This document shows, in pieces, positions 35,088-44,252 of a stretch of 64,000 nucleotides of DNA (positions within the stretch are counted from its first letter, which is position 1; each line of letters begins with the position of its first letter). Both the position numbers and the translations under genes were made by a program. The stretch lies in contig CAYYRC010000007.1 of the NCBI GenBank assembly GCA_964474045.1, positions 1-64,000 on the forward strand. Reading direction: 5' to 3'. The notes under the pieces are model-generated. The model worked only from the letters and a program-made list of their open reading frames with translations. It ran no database searches and had not been told where the DNA came from. This stretch comes from JACJWR01 sp964474045 (GTDB lineage Bacteria; Actinomycetota; Actinomycetes; S36-B12; UBA10799).

Positions 35088-36242
35088 ATGTCTGGCAACG
35101 CAGTGCCACCGGGCTCCGCCGCCCGGGCCGCTCCGGCGCGGCCTGTGCGAGATACGACGGTGGACGTCGCCAAAGGTCTGGCGATCATCCTGGTGGCGCT
35201 CGGCCACGTCGAGCGTGGGCTGGTGAACGCCGGGCTCGTCTCCTTCGACGGCTGGGCAGGACAGCTGGACGCGTGGCTGTACGCATTCCACATCCCGCTG
35301 TTCATGTTCCTGGCCGGATTGTTCGTCGCGACCTCTGTGCGCCGATACGGCATGGCAGGCTTCCTGCGCCGGCGCCTGGTGGAGCTGCTGTGGGTCTACC
35401 TGGTGTGGGAGCTCATCAACACCTCGGCGAGCGTGGTGCTGGCGAGCGTCACCAACGGTGAGGCCACCTGGCTGGACGTCGTCCGGCTGTGGGCCCCCTA
35501 CGGCGCCATGTGGTTCCTGCCCAGCCTGGCCCTGGGCACGCTCGTGGTGGCGCCGGCCTGGTGGTGGGCGCAGGACCGGTCCGGCCCAGGCGTCCGCAAC
35601 GCCGCTTTGGCAGCGCTCGTCGTCGTGCTGACGGCCGCCAGCGCCTGGCTGTGGATCCCCATGACCTCTTGGCCCTGGGACTGGGTACGCCCCCAGCTGT
35701 GGTCGTTCCTGGCGGTCGGCGTGGTGGTCGGGGCGGGCGGCCTGCGGCGCGCGCTGGCCACGCTGCCGGCGCTGGCACTCGCCGCGATCGCCCTGGGCGG
35801 CGCCGCCGCGGTGTATGCGCTCACGTTGATCCCCGGTGCGGTTCCCACACTGCTGGAGCCCGTGGACGGCGCCCCGGCCGCCCGCGCGGCTGGCTTGGCC
35901 GCCGCCTGGCTGGGCACTGCCGCGGTCGTGACGGCGGCCGCGCTCATCGCCCGCCACGCCGAGACCCCGGCCACGGGCCTGGCCTACCTGGGCGTGCGCT
36001 CCCTGGCCATCTACGTCAGCCACACGAACTTCACCGCCGGCACGCGGGTGGCGTTGGGGATGATCGGCCTCACGGCGCTGCCGCTGGAGGTGGTCGCCGG
36101 GGTCGTGGTCGGCGTCGCCGGGCCGCTGCTCCTGTATGCCGTCGCCCAGCGCGCCCACCTGGGTTGGCTCTATCGCCCGCCTTCCGCGCTCAGCGGAGCG
36201 GGTGGCCGGGCCGCCCCGCGGCGTGGGACGCTGGCCCGGTGA
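35088..36242 (+). CDS. Acyltransferase-3 family membrane protein
   Basis: 384 residues with about ten membrane helices. The N-terminal signature TVDVAKGLAIILVALGHVERG followed by FHIPLFMFLAGLF is that of acyltransferase family 3 (OafA/FucP-like), which transfers acyl groups to sugars or other surface molecules. The usual RxxxR/H active residues are represented by the VALGHV histidine. The substrate cannot be named. Its end overlaps the ABC transporter start (GTGA). GACGAT lies 6 nt upstream of the ATG. Confidence 0.85.
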   Translation: MSGNAVPPGSAARAAPARPVRDTTVDVAKGLAIILVALGHVERGLVNAGLVSFDGWAGQLDAWLYAFHIPLFMFLAGLFVATSVRRYGMAGFLRRRLVELLWVYLVWELINTSASVVLASVTNGEATWLDVVRLWAPYGAMWFLPSLALGTLVVAPAWWWAQDRSGPGVRNAALAALVVVLTAASAWLWIPMTSWPWDWVRPQLWSFLAVGVVVGAGGLRRALATLPALALAAIALGGAAAVYALTLIPGAVPTLLEPVDGAPAARAAGLAAAWLGTAAVVTAAALIARHAETPATGLAYLGVRSLAIYVSHTNFTAGTRVALGMIGLTALPLEVVAGVVVGVAGPLLLYAVAQRAHLGWLYRPPSALSGAGGRAAPRRGTLAR

Positions 36243-37969
36243 TCGGCCTGCTGCGGCGCTTCCTGCGGCCCTACTCCCGCTCCTTGGTCATCGTCGTGCT
36301 GTTGCTGCTCGTGCAGGCGATGGCCAACTTGTTCCTTCCCACCCTGAACGCGGACATCATCAACAAGGGCGTCGTCACCGGCGACATCGGCTACATCTGG
36401 CGCATCGGCGGAATCATGCTGGCCGTGACCGTCGCACTCGGGGTGACCGCCGTGATCGCCGTCTACTTCAGCGCCCGCACCGCCATGGGCTTCGGGCGCG
36501 ACGTGCGCGCCGCCCTGTTCGCCAAGGTCCAGCAGTTCTCGCTGTACGAGGTCAACACCTTCGGGACACCCTCGCTCATCACCCGCAACACCAACGACGT
36601 GCAGCAGGTGCAGATGCTCGTGCTCATGGGCCTGACCATGATGGTGCTGGCGCCCATCACGGCCATCGGCGGCGTGATCATGGCGCTGCGCCTCAACGTC
36701 GAGCTCTCCGCGATGCTGCTCGTGGTGATCCCGCTGATGGCCATCGTGATCGGGGTGCTCATGGCCCGCGCGATCCCGCTGTTCCGCTCCATGCAGGTCA
36801 AGATCGACCGGATCAACGACGTGCTGCGCGAGAACCTCACCGGTATCCGCGTGATCCGCGCCTTCGTGCGCACCCGCGACGAGGAGCAGCGCTTCGCCGT
36901 GGCCAACGCCGACCTGACCGACACCTCGCTGCGCGTCGCGCGACTGTTCGCGATCATGCTTCCGGCGCTCATGCTCATCATGAACGGCTCGTCGGTGGCC
37001 GTCATCTGGTTCGGCGGCCACCTGGTGGATGACGGCTCAATGCAGATCGGCGACCTCACGGCCTTCCTGCAGTACCTGATCCAGATCCTGTTCTCGGTGA
37101 TGATGGCCGTGATGCTGTTCGTGATGGTGCCACGCGCGGCGGCCTCCTCCGAGCGCATCGATGCGGTGCTGGCCACCGAGCCGGCGATCACCGATCCCGC
37201 GGTGCCGCAGCCGGAGGGGCCAGGTCGCGGAGTGGTCAGCTTCGACCACGTCACCTTCCGGTACCCCGGCGCCGAGGACCCGGTGCTCGAGGACGTCAGC
37301 TTCACCGCCCCGCCGGGCCAGACCACCGCGATCGTGGGCGGCACCGGGGCCGGGAAGACCACGCTGGTCAACCTCATCCCGCGGCTCTACGACGCCTCTG
37401 AGGGCCGGGTGTGCCTCGACGGCGTGGACGTCCGCGACCTTCGCCAGGCCGATGTCTGGGCGTCGATGGCGATCGTTCCGCAGAAGGCGTTCCTGTTCAG
37501 CGGGACGGTGGCCAGCAACGTCCGGTTCGGCCGACCCGACGCCAGCGACGCCGAGGTGTGGCAGGCGCTGCGCACCGCGCAGGTCGAGGACTTCGTCCGC
37601 GAGCTGCCCGAGGGCCTGGACTCCCCCATCGATCAGGGCGGCGCCAACGTCTCCGGCGGCCAGCGCCAGCGCCTGGCGATCGCCAGGGCCCTTGTCCGCC
37701 AGGCCGAGGTCCTCATCCTGGACGACTCGTTCTCGGCCCTGGACTACGCCACCGACGCCCGGCTGCGCCGCGCGCTGCGCACGAGCGCGGCGGACACCAC
37801 CGTGATCGTGGTGGCCCAGCGGGTCAGCACGATCATGCACGCCGACCAGATCATCGTCCTGGACGACGGGCGCATCGTCGGGCGCGGCACCCACGCGGAG
37901 CTGCTGGCCGACTGCGAGACCTACCGCGAGATCGTCGAGTCCCAGCTGACCGCCGAGGAGGCGGCATGA
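36239..37969 (+). CDS. ABC exporter half-transporter 1
   Basis: 576 residues: six-helix membrane domain (about 15-310) and ATPase domain (about 335-570) with Walker A GGTGAGKTT, signature NVSGGQRQRLA, Walker B LILDDSF and the switch region VAQRVSTI. The Asp in DDSF where Glu is usual makes its composite ATP site degenerate, as in heterodimeric exporters. It pairs with the next gene. Coupled to the acyltransferase gene by a GTGA overlap. Exported substrate unknown. Confidence 0.9.
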   Translation: MIGLLRRFLRPYSRSLVIVVLLLLVQAMANLFLPTLNADIINKGVVTGDIGYIWRIGGIMLAVTVALGVTAVIAVYFSARTAMGFGRDVRAALFAKVQQFSLYEVNTFGTPSLITRNTNDVQQVQMLVLMGLTMMVLAPITAIGGVIMALRLNVELSAMLLVVIPLMAIVIGVLMARAIPLFRSMQVKIDRINDVLRENLTGIRVIRAFVRTRDEEQRFAVANADLTDTSLRVARLFAIMLPALMLIMNGSSVAVIWFGGHLVDDGSMQIGDLTAFLQYLIQILFSVMMAVMLFVMVPRAAASSERIDAVLATEPAITDPAVPQPEGPGRGVVSFDHVTFRYPGAEDPVLEDVSFTAPPGQTTAIVGGTGAGKTTLVNLIPRLYDASEGRVCLDGVDVRDLRQADVWASMAIVPQKAFLFSGTVASNVRFGRPDASDAEVWQALRTAQVEDFVRELPEGLDSPIDQGGANVSGGQRQRLAIARALVRQAEVLILDDSFSALDYATDARLRRALRTSAADTTVIVVAQRVSTIMHADQIIVLDDGRIVGRGTHAELLADCETYREIVESQLTAEEAA

Positions 37970-39972
37970 GCAGCGACCGGGCGCCGGCCAACCCGCGCCG
38001 CCCCCAGGGCATGTTCGGGCCTGGATCGGGCCTCGGGATGGGCCTGCCGCCGGAGAAGGCGCGCGACTTCCGGGGCACCCTGCGGCGCATGGGCGCCCGG
38101 CTGCGCCCGGAGCGCCTGGTGATCGCGCTGGTGCTCGTGCTGGGGGTGGTCAGCGTGTTCTTCGCCGTGATCGGCCCCAAGCTGCTGGGCGACGCCACCA
38201 ACATCATCTTCGCCGGGGTGGTGTCCGAGCAGATCCCGCCTGGGGTCACCCAGCAGCAGGCCGTCGAGTTGCTGCGGGCGCAGGGCAACACGACGCAGGC
38301 CGACATGCTGTCGGCGATGACGCTGAACCCGGGCCAGGGGGTCGACTTCGCCGCCCTGGGCCGCGTCATCGCGGTGGTGGCAGCCGTCTACGTGCTGAGC
38401 TCGCTCTTCTCGTGGGCGCAGAACTACCTGATGGCCGGCGTCACCCAGCGCGTCATGTACCGGCTGCGGGAGGACGTCGACACCAAGCTCGGCCGGCTGC
38501 CGCTGAAGTACTTCGACGCCCATGCCAGGGGCGACCTGCTCAGCCGCGTCACCAACGACATCGACAACATCTCCACGACGCTGCAGCAGACGCTCACGCA
38601 GCTCATCACCTCCGTCCTGACCGTGCTGGGGGTGCTGGCGATGATGCTGTGGATCAGCCCCCTGTTGGCGGTGATCTCGCTGCTGACGGTGCCGCTGTCG
38701 TTCTTCATCACGATGTTCATCGCCAAGCGCTCCCAGAAGCAGTTCGTCGGCCAGTGGTCGTGGACCGGGAAGCTCAACGGCCACGTCGAGGAGATGTACT
38801 CCGGGCACGAGCTGGTCAAGGTCTTCGGGCACTCCGAGCAGGCGCAGGCGGACTTCGACGAGGCCAACGAGCAGATGTACCAGACGTCGTTCAAAGCCCA
38901 GTTCATCTCCGGCATCATCCAGCCCGCGATGCAGATCGTGGCCAACCTCAACTACGTCGCGATCGCCGTCATCGGCGGCCTGCGGGTGGCCAGCGGCAGC
39001 ATGAGCCTGGGCGACGTCCAGGCATTCATCCAGTACTCGCGCCAGTTCACGATGCCGATCACCCAGATCGCCTCGATCGTGAACCTGCTGCAGTCCGGGC
39101 TGGCCTCCGCCGAGCGCGTCTTCGAGCTGCTCGACGAGCCGGAGCAGGAGCCTGACACGCCACGACCCGAGCGGCTTGTCCGGCGCCGCGGCCACGTCGT
39201 GTTCGACGACGTCTCCTTCAGCTACACGCCGGACAAGCCCCTGATCGAGCACTTGAGCCTGACGGCGCAGCCGGGCCAGACGGTGGCCATCGTCGGTCCC
39301 ACCGGGGCCGGCAAGACGACGCTGGTGAACTTGCTCATGCGCTTCTACGAGCTCGACGGCGGTCGCATCACCTTCGACGGCATCGACATCCGCGACGTCA
39401 CCCGGGACGACCTGCGGCGCAGCTTCGGCATGGTGCTCCAGGACACGTGGCTGTTCCGCGGCAGCATCCACGACAACATCGCCTATGGGGCCGAGGGCGG
39501 CGCCACCCGCGAGCAGGTGGTGGCCGCTGCCCAGGCCGCCCACGTGGACCGGCTGGTGCGCACCCTGCCCGACGGCTACGACACGATCCTGGGCACCGAC
39601 GCCGCCAGCGTGTCGGCCGGTGAGCAGCAGCTGCTGACCATCGCCCGGGCCTTCCTGGCGGACCCGTCGGTGCTCATCCTCGACGAGGCGACGAGCTCGG
39701 TGGACACCCGCACAGAGGTGCTGATCCAGCGTGCGATGGCGGACCTGCGCGCCGGGCGGACCGCCTTCGTCATCGCCCACCGGCTGTCCACCATCCGTGA
39801 CGCGGACCTGATCCTGGTGCTGGACCAGGGTCGCATCATCGAGCAGGGCACCCACGAGCAGCTCATCGCTGCCGGCGGCTTCTACTACACCCTCTACACC
39901 TCGCAGTTCCTGGAGAGCTACGACGAGGTCGCCGATGACCAGGCCGCGCGGTTCGGAGCCGCTACTCCCTGA
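37966..39972 (+). CDS. ABC exporter half-transporter 2
   Basis: 668 residues. It has a longer N-terminus, a membrane domain with an extracellular insert of about 70 residues between helices 1 and 2 (QIPPGVTQQQAVELLRAQGNTTQ...), and an ATPase domain with GPTGAGKTT, signature VSAGEQQLLT and intact Walker B LILDEATS, the catalytic site of the heterodimer. This layout is the TmrAB/BmrCD-like class of drug or lipid exporters. ATG overlaps the upstream stop. Its 3' end overlaps lacI by 11 bp. Confidence 0.92.
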   Translation: MSSDRAPANPRRPQGMFGPGSGLGMGLPPEKARDFRGTLRRMGARLRPERLVIALVLVLGVVSVFFAVIGPKLLGDATNIIFAGVVSEQIPPGVTQQQAVELLRAQGNTTQADMLSAMTLNPGQGVDFAALGRVIAVVAAVYVLSSLFSWAQNYLMAGVTQRVMYRLREDVDTKLGRLPLKYFDAHARGDLLSRVTNDIDNISTTLQQTLTQLITSVLTVLGVLAMMLWISPLLAVISLLTVPLSFFITMFIAKRSQKQFVGQWSWTGKLNGHVEEMYSGHELVKVFGHSEQAQADFDEANEQMYQTSFKAQFISGIIQPAMQIVANLNYVAIAVIGGLRVASGSMSLGDVQAFIQYSRQFTMPITQIASIVNLLQSGLASAERVFELLDEPEQEPDTPRPERLVRRRGHVVFDDVSFSYTPDKPLIEHLSLTAQPGQTVAIVGPTGAGKTTLVNLLMRFYELDGGRITFDGIDIRDVTRDDLRRSFGMVLQDTWLFRGSIHDNIAYGAEGGATREQVVAAAQAAHVDRLVRTLPDGYDTILGTDAASVSAGEQQLLTIARAFLADPSVLILDEATSSVDTRTEVLIQRAMADLRAGRTAFVIAHRLSTIRDADLILVLDQGRIIEQGTHEQLIAAGGFYYTLYTSQFLESYDEVADDQAARFGAATP

Positions 39973-40990
39973 TCTGGCCCGAGGCGCGCGGCACGAGCCT
40001 GGTCGGGATGCGCACGTGTTCGCCCCTCCCGGTGCGGGAGCCGTCGATGCGGTCGAACAGCATCCGCGCGGCGGTGCGCCCCAGCGCGTAGATGTCCTGC
40101 TCCACCACCGCCACCGGCGGGTCCAACATGTCCGCCAGGGCGAAGTCGTCGAATCCGAAGAGCGCAACGCGATGGTGCAGGTCCAGTGCCCGCAGGGCGC
40201 GCACAGCTCCCATGGTGACGAGGTTCTGGGCGGTGAAGAGCGCCGTCGGCGGATCCTGGGCGAGCAGCAGGCGACGAGCAGCCGCCTCCGCGGCAGGCGC
40301 GTCGTGCAGGTCCCCCACCACCAAGGCGGGATCAACGACCACGCCCGCCTCGGCCAGCGCCTCGCGGTAGCCCAGCAGGCGTTCGGCGGCGGTGGAGATC
40401 CGCAGGTAGTCGCTGAGGAAGGCGATCCGGCGGTGGCCGCGGCCGAGCAGGTGGCGCACCGCGGCCCGGCTGCCCTCCAGGTTCTCCGACGAAACCGTGT
40501 CCGCATCCAGGTTGACCGGCGGCCGATCGACGAACACCATCGCGGTCCCGCGCGCCACCTCGCGCGCCAGGTAGGCCTGGCTGTCGGCCGAGGGCGCGAT
40601 GATCAGGCCGTCGACCTGCCTGGCGAGGAAGGCCTGGGCCAGCGAGACCTCGCGCGAGGCGTCCTCGCCCACGCTGGCGGAGAGCACGGCGCTGCCCCTG
40701 GTCCTGGCATAGTCCTCGATCGCCCGCAGCAGAGCGGCCGAGAAGGGGTTGGCGACGTTCTCCAGCAGCAGCCCCACGGTTCGCGTGGTGCCCTGCGACC
40801 GGCGCAGGTTGCTGGCGGTGAAGTTGGGGCGGTAGTCCAGCTGTGCGGCCGCTGTCTCTACCCGCTCGATGAGCTCGGTCGACACGCCCGGCTCGCCGTT
40901 GACCACCCGCGACACGGTCTTGAGACTGACGCCGGCCAGCTTCGCCACGTCGTTCATGGTCGGCCGCAGACGCGAGTCTTTCGTTGTCAT
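39962..40990 (-). CDS. LacI-family repressor of the fructose operon
   Basis: 342 residues. The helix-turn-helix MNDVAKLAGVSLKTVSRVVNG (about 12-32) and hinge helix RSQGTTRTVG precede the periplasmic-binding-protein-like sugar domain. Divergent from the frc-like operon, whose upstream region contains a LacI-type palindrome, so local control by fructose or a phosphorylated form is the simplest reading. TAGCGT lies 8 nt before the ATG. Confidence 0.92.
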   Translation of the reverse strand: MTTKDSRLRPTMNDVAKLAGVSLKTVSRVVNGEPGVSTELIERVETAAAQLDYRPNFTASNLRRSQGTTRTVGLLLENVANPFSAALLRAIEDYARTRGSAVLSASVGEDASREVSLAQAFLARQVDGLIIAPSADSQAYLAREVARGTAMVFVDRPPVNLDADTVSSENLEGSRAAVRHLLGRGHRRIAFLSDYLRISTAAERLLGYREALAEAGVVVDPALVVGDLHDAPAAEAAARRLLLAQDPPTALFTAQNLVTMGAVRALRALDLHHRVALFGFDDFALADMLDPPVAVVEQDIYALGRTAARMLFDRIDGSRTGRGEHVRIPTRLVPRASGQIRE

Positions 40991-41041
40991 AGCAAGTGAC
41001 GCTAGCAGAACACCGAGTCGAAACTAAGCGTGGATTTATGG

Positions 41042-41087
41042 TTGCAATCCTTGCAATACTCTGATCTACTACTGAGACAACGTTGTC
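41042..41087 (+). promoter_or_regulatory. LacI-type operator and promoter region of the frc operon
   Basis: A perfect 12-bp palindrome GACAACGTTGTC (41076-41087) with the central CG typical of LacI-family operators. Upstream, TTGCAAT occurs twice with 9-bp spacing (41042-41048, 41051-41057) and TACTCT (41057-41062) is a possible -10, so the operator would lie just downstream of the start. Confidence 0.65.
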
Positions 41088-41129
41088 AAGGCAGCGAGTC
41101 TTGACCGCAATCACACAGGAGGTACCACC

Positions 41130-42245
41130 GTGGCTACTCGTAACTGGATCAACGGCGCTGCCGCAGCAGCGGTCGGCGCGACCCTGATCGTGGGCCTGGG
41201 TGCCTGCAGCTCCGGGTCGTCGTCGTCGGGCTCGTCGGCCTCGGGCAGCGCCAACGGCTCCAGCAGCGGCCAGATCGGCGTGGCCCTGATCACCAAGACC
41301 GCCGACAACCCGTTCTTCGTGTCCATGCAGCAGTCCGCCCAGGAGGCCGCCGCCGCCGACAACATCAACCTCACCGTCGCCGCCGGCAAGGAGGACGGCG
41401 ACGAGCAGACCCAGGTGCAGGCCATCGAGAACGCGATCTCGGCGGGCGACAAGGGCATCATCATCACCCCGAACGGCCCCGGCGTGAACTCGGCGATCGA
41501 GAAGGCCCGGGCGGCTGGCATCTACGTCATCGCGCTCGACACCGTGCCGGACCCGGCCAACGTCGTGGACATCACCTTCGCCACCGACAACTTCCTGGCC
41601 GGCAAGCTCATCGGCCAGTGGACCGCCGGCACGCTCGCCGGCAAGCCCGCCACGATCGCCATGCTCGACCTGTTCAACGACAAGGTGGTCTCCGTCGACG
41701 TCGCTCGCGACACCGGCTTCCTCACCGGCATGGGCATCACCGTCCCCGACCCCAACAACAACGGCAAGGAAGCCGCCACGGGCAACTACTCCGGCGGCAC
41801 GTACACCATCGCCTGCCACGAGGCCACGAAGGGCGCCGAGGACGGCGGCCGGACGGCCATGGAGACCTGCCTGTCCAAGAACCCCAACATCAACGTGGTC
41901 TACACGATCAACGAGCCCGCCGCCGCCGGTGCGTACGCCGCCCTGCAGGCCGCCGGCAAGGAGAACGGCGTGACCATCGTGTCCGTCGACGGCGGCTGCG
42001 CCGGGGTCCAGAACGTCCAGAAGGGCGTCATCGGCGCCACCTCGCAGCAGTACCCCGGCAAGATGGCCAGCGAGGCGATGGCCGCCATCCAGAAGTACAA
42101 CCAGACGGGCGAGAAGCCCACGGTCACCGAGGGTCTGCAGTTCTTCAACACCGGCGTCGCCCTTGTCACCGACAAGCCCGTGAGCGGGGTGGAGAGCATC
42201 ACCTCGGCGCAGGGCCTGGAGAAGTGCTGGGGCTCGACCTCCTGA
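41130..42245 (+). CDS. frcB: Sugar ABC transporter substrate-binding lipoprotein (FrcB-like)
   Basis: 371 residues. Signal peptide with lipobox LGAC (Cys about 27), a Ser/Gly-rich linker, then a periplasmic-binding domain of the ribose/fructose type: TADNPFFVSMQQSAQEAA, AIENAISAGDKGIIITPN and VSVDGGCAGVQNVQKG. GTG start with AGGAGGT 6 nt upstream. First gene of the operon; fructose specificity comes from the kinase and gene order (frcBCAK as in Sinorhizobium). Confidence 0.88.
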   Translation: MATRNWINGAAAAAVGATLIVGLGACSSGSSSSGSSASGSANGSSSGQIGVALITKTADNPFFVSMQQSAQEAAAADNINLTVAAGKEDGDEQTQVQAIENAISAGDKGIIITPNGPGVNSAIEKARAAGIYVIALDTVPDPANVVDITFATDNFLAGKLIGQWTAGTLAGKPATIAMLDLFNDKVVSVDVARDTGFLTGMGITVPDPNNNGKEAATGNYSGGTYTIACHEATKGAEDGGRTAMETCLSKNPNINVVYTINEPAAAGAYAALQAAGKENGVTIVSVDGGCAGVQNVQKGVIGATSQQYPGKMASEAMAAIQKYNQTGEKPTVTEGLQFFNTGVALVTDKPVSGVESITSAQGLEKCWGSTS

Positions 42246-42263
42246 GCCGCGCCTGACCCAACG

Positions 42264-42296
42264 CCCGCCGACTCGCGCGGGGGCGGGTAGCCGCCC
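42264..42296 (+). promoter_or_regulatory. Alternative hairpins between frcB and frcC
   Basis: CCCGCC (42264-42269) can pair with GGCGGG (42282-42287), or GGGCGG (42281-42286) can pair with CCGCCC (42291-42296) around a 4-nt loop. The two structures share one strand. They lie in the 116-bp gap after the binding protein gene, where processing or partial termination commonly lowers permease expression. Confidence 0.4.
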
Positions 42297-42361
42297 TGCC
42301 CGCCCTCGCGCGTCCCAAGCCCAACCGCCCCCCATCGCCGCCCACCACCAGGAGTCAGCTC

Positions 42362-43390
42362 ATGAGTGCAACTCAGACCGCCCCCGTGGACGCCGCCGAA
42401 CAGTTCCTCGACCGGACCACCCCGATCCAGCGGATGCAGCACATGCTGCACAAGTACCCTGCACTCGGGCCGGCCATCGTCCTCGTTGTGGCAATCATCG
42501 CGTTCACCCTGATGAACTCCCGCTTCATCAGCCCGTCCAACCTCTCCCTCATCACCCAGCAGGTGGCGGTGGTGGGAACGCTCGCCATCGGCCAGACCAT
42601 CATCATCCTGACCGCCGGCATCGACCTGTCCGTCGGCGCGATCATGGTGCTGAGCTCGCTGGTCATGGCGAAGCTGGCCACCGCCGCCGGCCTGCCGGGC
42701 TTCCTCGCCCTGCTCATCGGCTTCGCCACCGGCGCCCTCGCCGGGTTCCTCAACGGGTTCCTCGTGACGAAGGTCAAGCTCCCGCCGTTCATCGCGACCC
42801 TGGGCACGCTGAGCATCTTCACCGCCCTGGCGCTGCTCTACTCGGGCGGCACGACGATCCGCGGCTCGGCCATGCCCGGTCTGCTCACCTGGACCGGCGA
42901 GCCCATCAAGATCGGCGGCTTCGTCATCACCTGGGGCGTGCTGATCATGCTCGTCCTGTACGTCTTCTTCGGCTTCATCCTTGCGCGCACCGCCTGGGGC
43001 CGTCACGTGTACGCCGTGGGCGACGACAAGGAGGCCGCCCGCCTGGCGGGTATCAGCGTCAACCGGGTGCTGCTCAGCGTGTACATCGCAGCCGGGCTGG
43101 TGTTCGCCATCACGGCCTGGATCCTCATCGGCCGGATCGACGCGGCCAGCCCGAACGCCGGCGCCGATGCCAACCTCGACTCGATCACCGCTGTCGTGAT
43201 CGGTGGCACGAGCCTGTTCGGCGGCCGGGGAACGGTGTACGGCACCCTCCTGGGCGCCCTCATCGTCGGCGTCTTCCGCAACGGGCTCTCGCTCGCCGGG
43301 TACGACGTCCTCTACCAAACCCTCGTGGTCGGCATCCTCGTCATCCTCGCGGTGGCGGTCGACCAGTGGATCCGGAAGGTGCGTGTCTGA
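42362..43390 (+). CDS. frcC: Sugar ABC transporter permease (FrcC-like)
   Basis: 342 residues with about nine or ten helices. ITQQVAVVGTLAIGQTIIILTAGIDLSVGA and the EAA-type loop GDDKEAARLAGISVNRVLLSVY are RbsC-family signatures. AGGAG precedes the ATG. It forms the channel of the fructose importer. The ATPase gene follows after 1 bp. Confidence 0.92.
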   Translation: MSATQTAPVDAAEQFLDRTTPIQRMQHMLHKYPALGPAIVLVVAIIAFTLMNSRFISPSNLSLITQQVAVVGTLAIGQTIIILTAGIDLSVGAIMVLSSLVMAKLATAAGLPGFLALLIGFATGALAGFLNGFLVTKVKLPPFIATLGTLSIFTALALLYSGGTTIRGSAMPGLLTWTGEPIKIGGFVITWGVLIMLVLYVFFGFILARTAWGRHVYAVGDDKEAARLAGISVNRVLLSVYIAAGLVFAITAWILIGRIDAASPNAGADANLDSITAVVIGGTSLFGGRGTVYGTLLGALIVGVFRNGLSLAGYDVLYQTLVVGILVILAVAVDQWIRKVRV

Positions 43391-43391
43391 C

Positions 43392-44252
43392 ATGAGTGCG
43401 ACGGAAGCGGTCTCGCTGCCCGAGACGATCGAGGACCGGAAGGTCATCTTCAAGGCCCGCGGCCTGGTCCAGGTGTTCGGTCGCGTGGTGGCGCTCGACG
43501 CCTGCGACCTGGACCTGTACCAGGGCGAGGTGCTGGCGGTGATCGGCGACAACGGGGCCGGCAAGTCCAGCCTCATCAAGTGCCTGTCCGGGGCGAACAT
43601 CCCGGACGAGGGCACCATCGAGCTGGACGGCCAGCGGGTCGACTTCAAGCGACCCCAGGACGCGCAGGACGCCGGGGTCGAGACCGTCTACCAGACCCTG
43701 GCCGTCTCCCCCGCGCTCGACATCGCCACCAACATGTATTTGGGCCGCGAGCTCCGGAAGCCCGGTGTCCTGGGCAAGGTGTTCCGGCTGCTGGACGGCA
43801 AGCGGATGCGCCAAGAGGCCGAGAAGAACGTCAAGTCCCTGGGCATCTCCACGCTGCAGAACGTTGGCCAGCCGGTCGAGACGCTTTCGGGCGGCCAGCG
43901 CCAGGCGGTCGCCGTGGCTCGCGCCGCGGCTTTCGGCTCCAAGGTGATCATCCTGGACGAGCCGACGGCCGCACTCGGCGTCCGCGAGAGCGCCCAGGTG
44001 CTGCGGGTGATCAAGGACCTGCGCGACCAGGGCATGTCGATCATCCTCATCAGCCACAACATGCCGCACGTGTTCGAGGTCGCCGACCGCATCCACGTGC
44101 AGCGGCTGGGCAAGCGGGAGGCCGTCATCTCGCCCAAGACGCACACGATGAGCGAGGCCGTCGCCATCATGACCGGCGCCATGCCCGGCGACGTGGCGGC
44201 GATGCTCGGGGAGAGCGCGGACGGCGGCGAGGGCTCCGGGGAGCAGTCGTGA
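43392..44252 (+). CDS. frcA: Sugar ABC transporter ATPase (FrcA-like, single domain)
   Basis: 286 residues, one nucleotide-binding domain: Walker A GDNGAGKSS, Q-loop VYQTLAV, signature LSGGQRQAVAV, Walker B IILDEPTAALG and SHNM switch. RbsA-type importers usually have two fused domains of about 500 residues; the single-domain form is the FrcA type of Sinorhizobium. Ends overlapping the kinase GTG. Confidence 0.9.
   Translation: MSATEAVSLPETIEDRKVIFKARGLVQVFGRVVALDACDLDLYQGEVLAVIGDNGAGKSSLIKCLSGANIPDEGTIELDGQRVDFKRPQDAQDAGVETVYQTLAVSPALDIATNMYLGRELRKPGVLGKVFRLLDGKRMRQEAEKNVKSLGISTLQNVGQPVETLSGGQRQAVAVARAAAFGSKVIILDEPTAALGVRESAQVLRVIKDLRDQGMSIILISHNMPHVFEVADRIHVQRLGKREAVISPKTHTMSEAVAIMTGAMPGDVAAMLGESADGGEGSGEQS

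Noticed and set aside
37921..40506. 861-residue minus-strand open frame
   Set aside because: Antisense to the second ABC transporter gene; no domain signature, biased composition.
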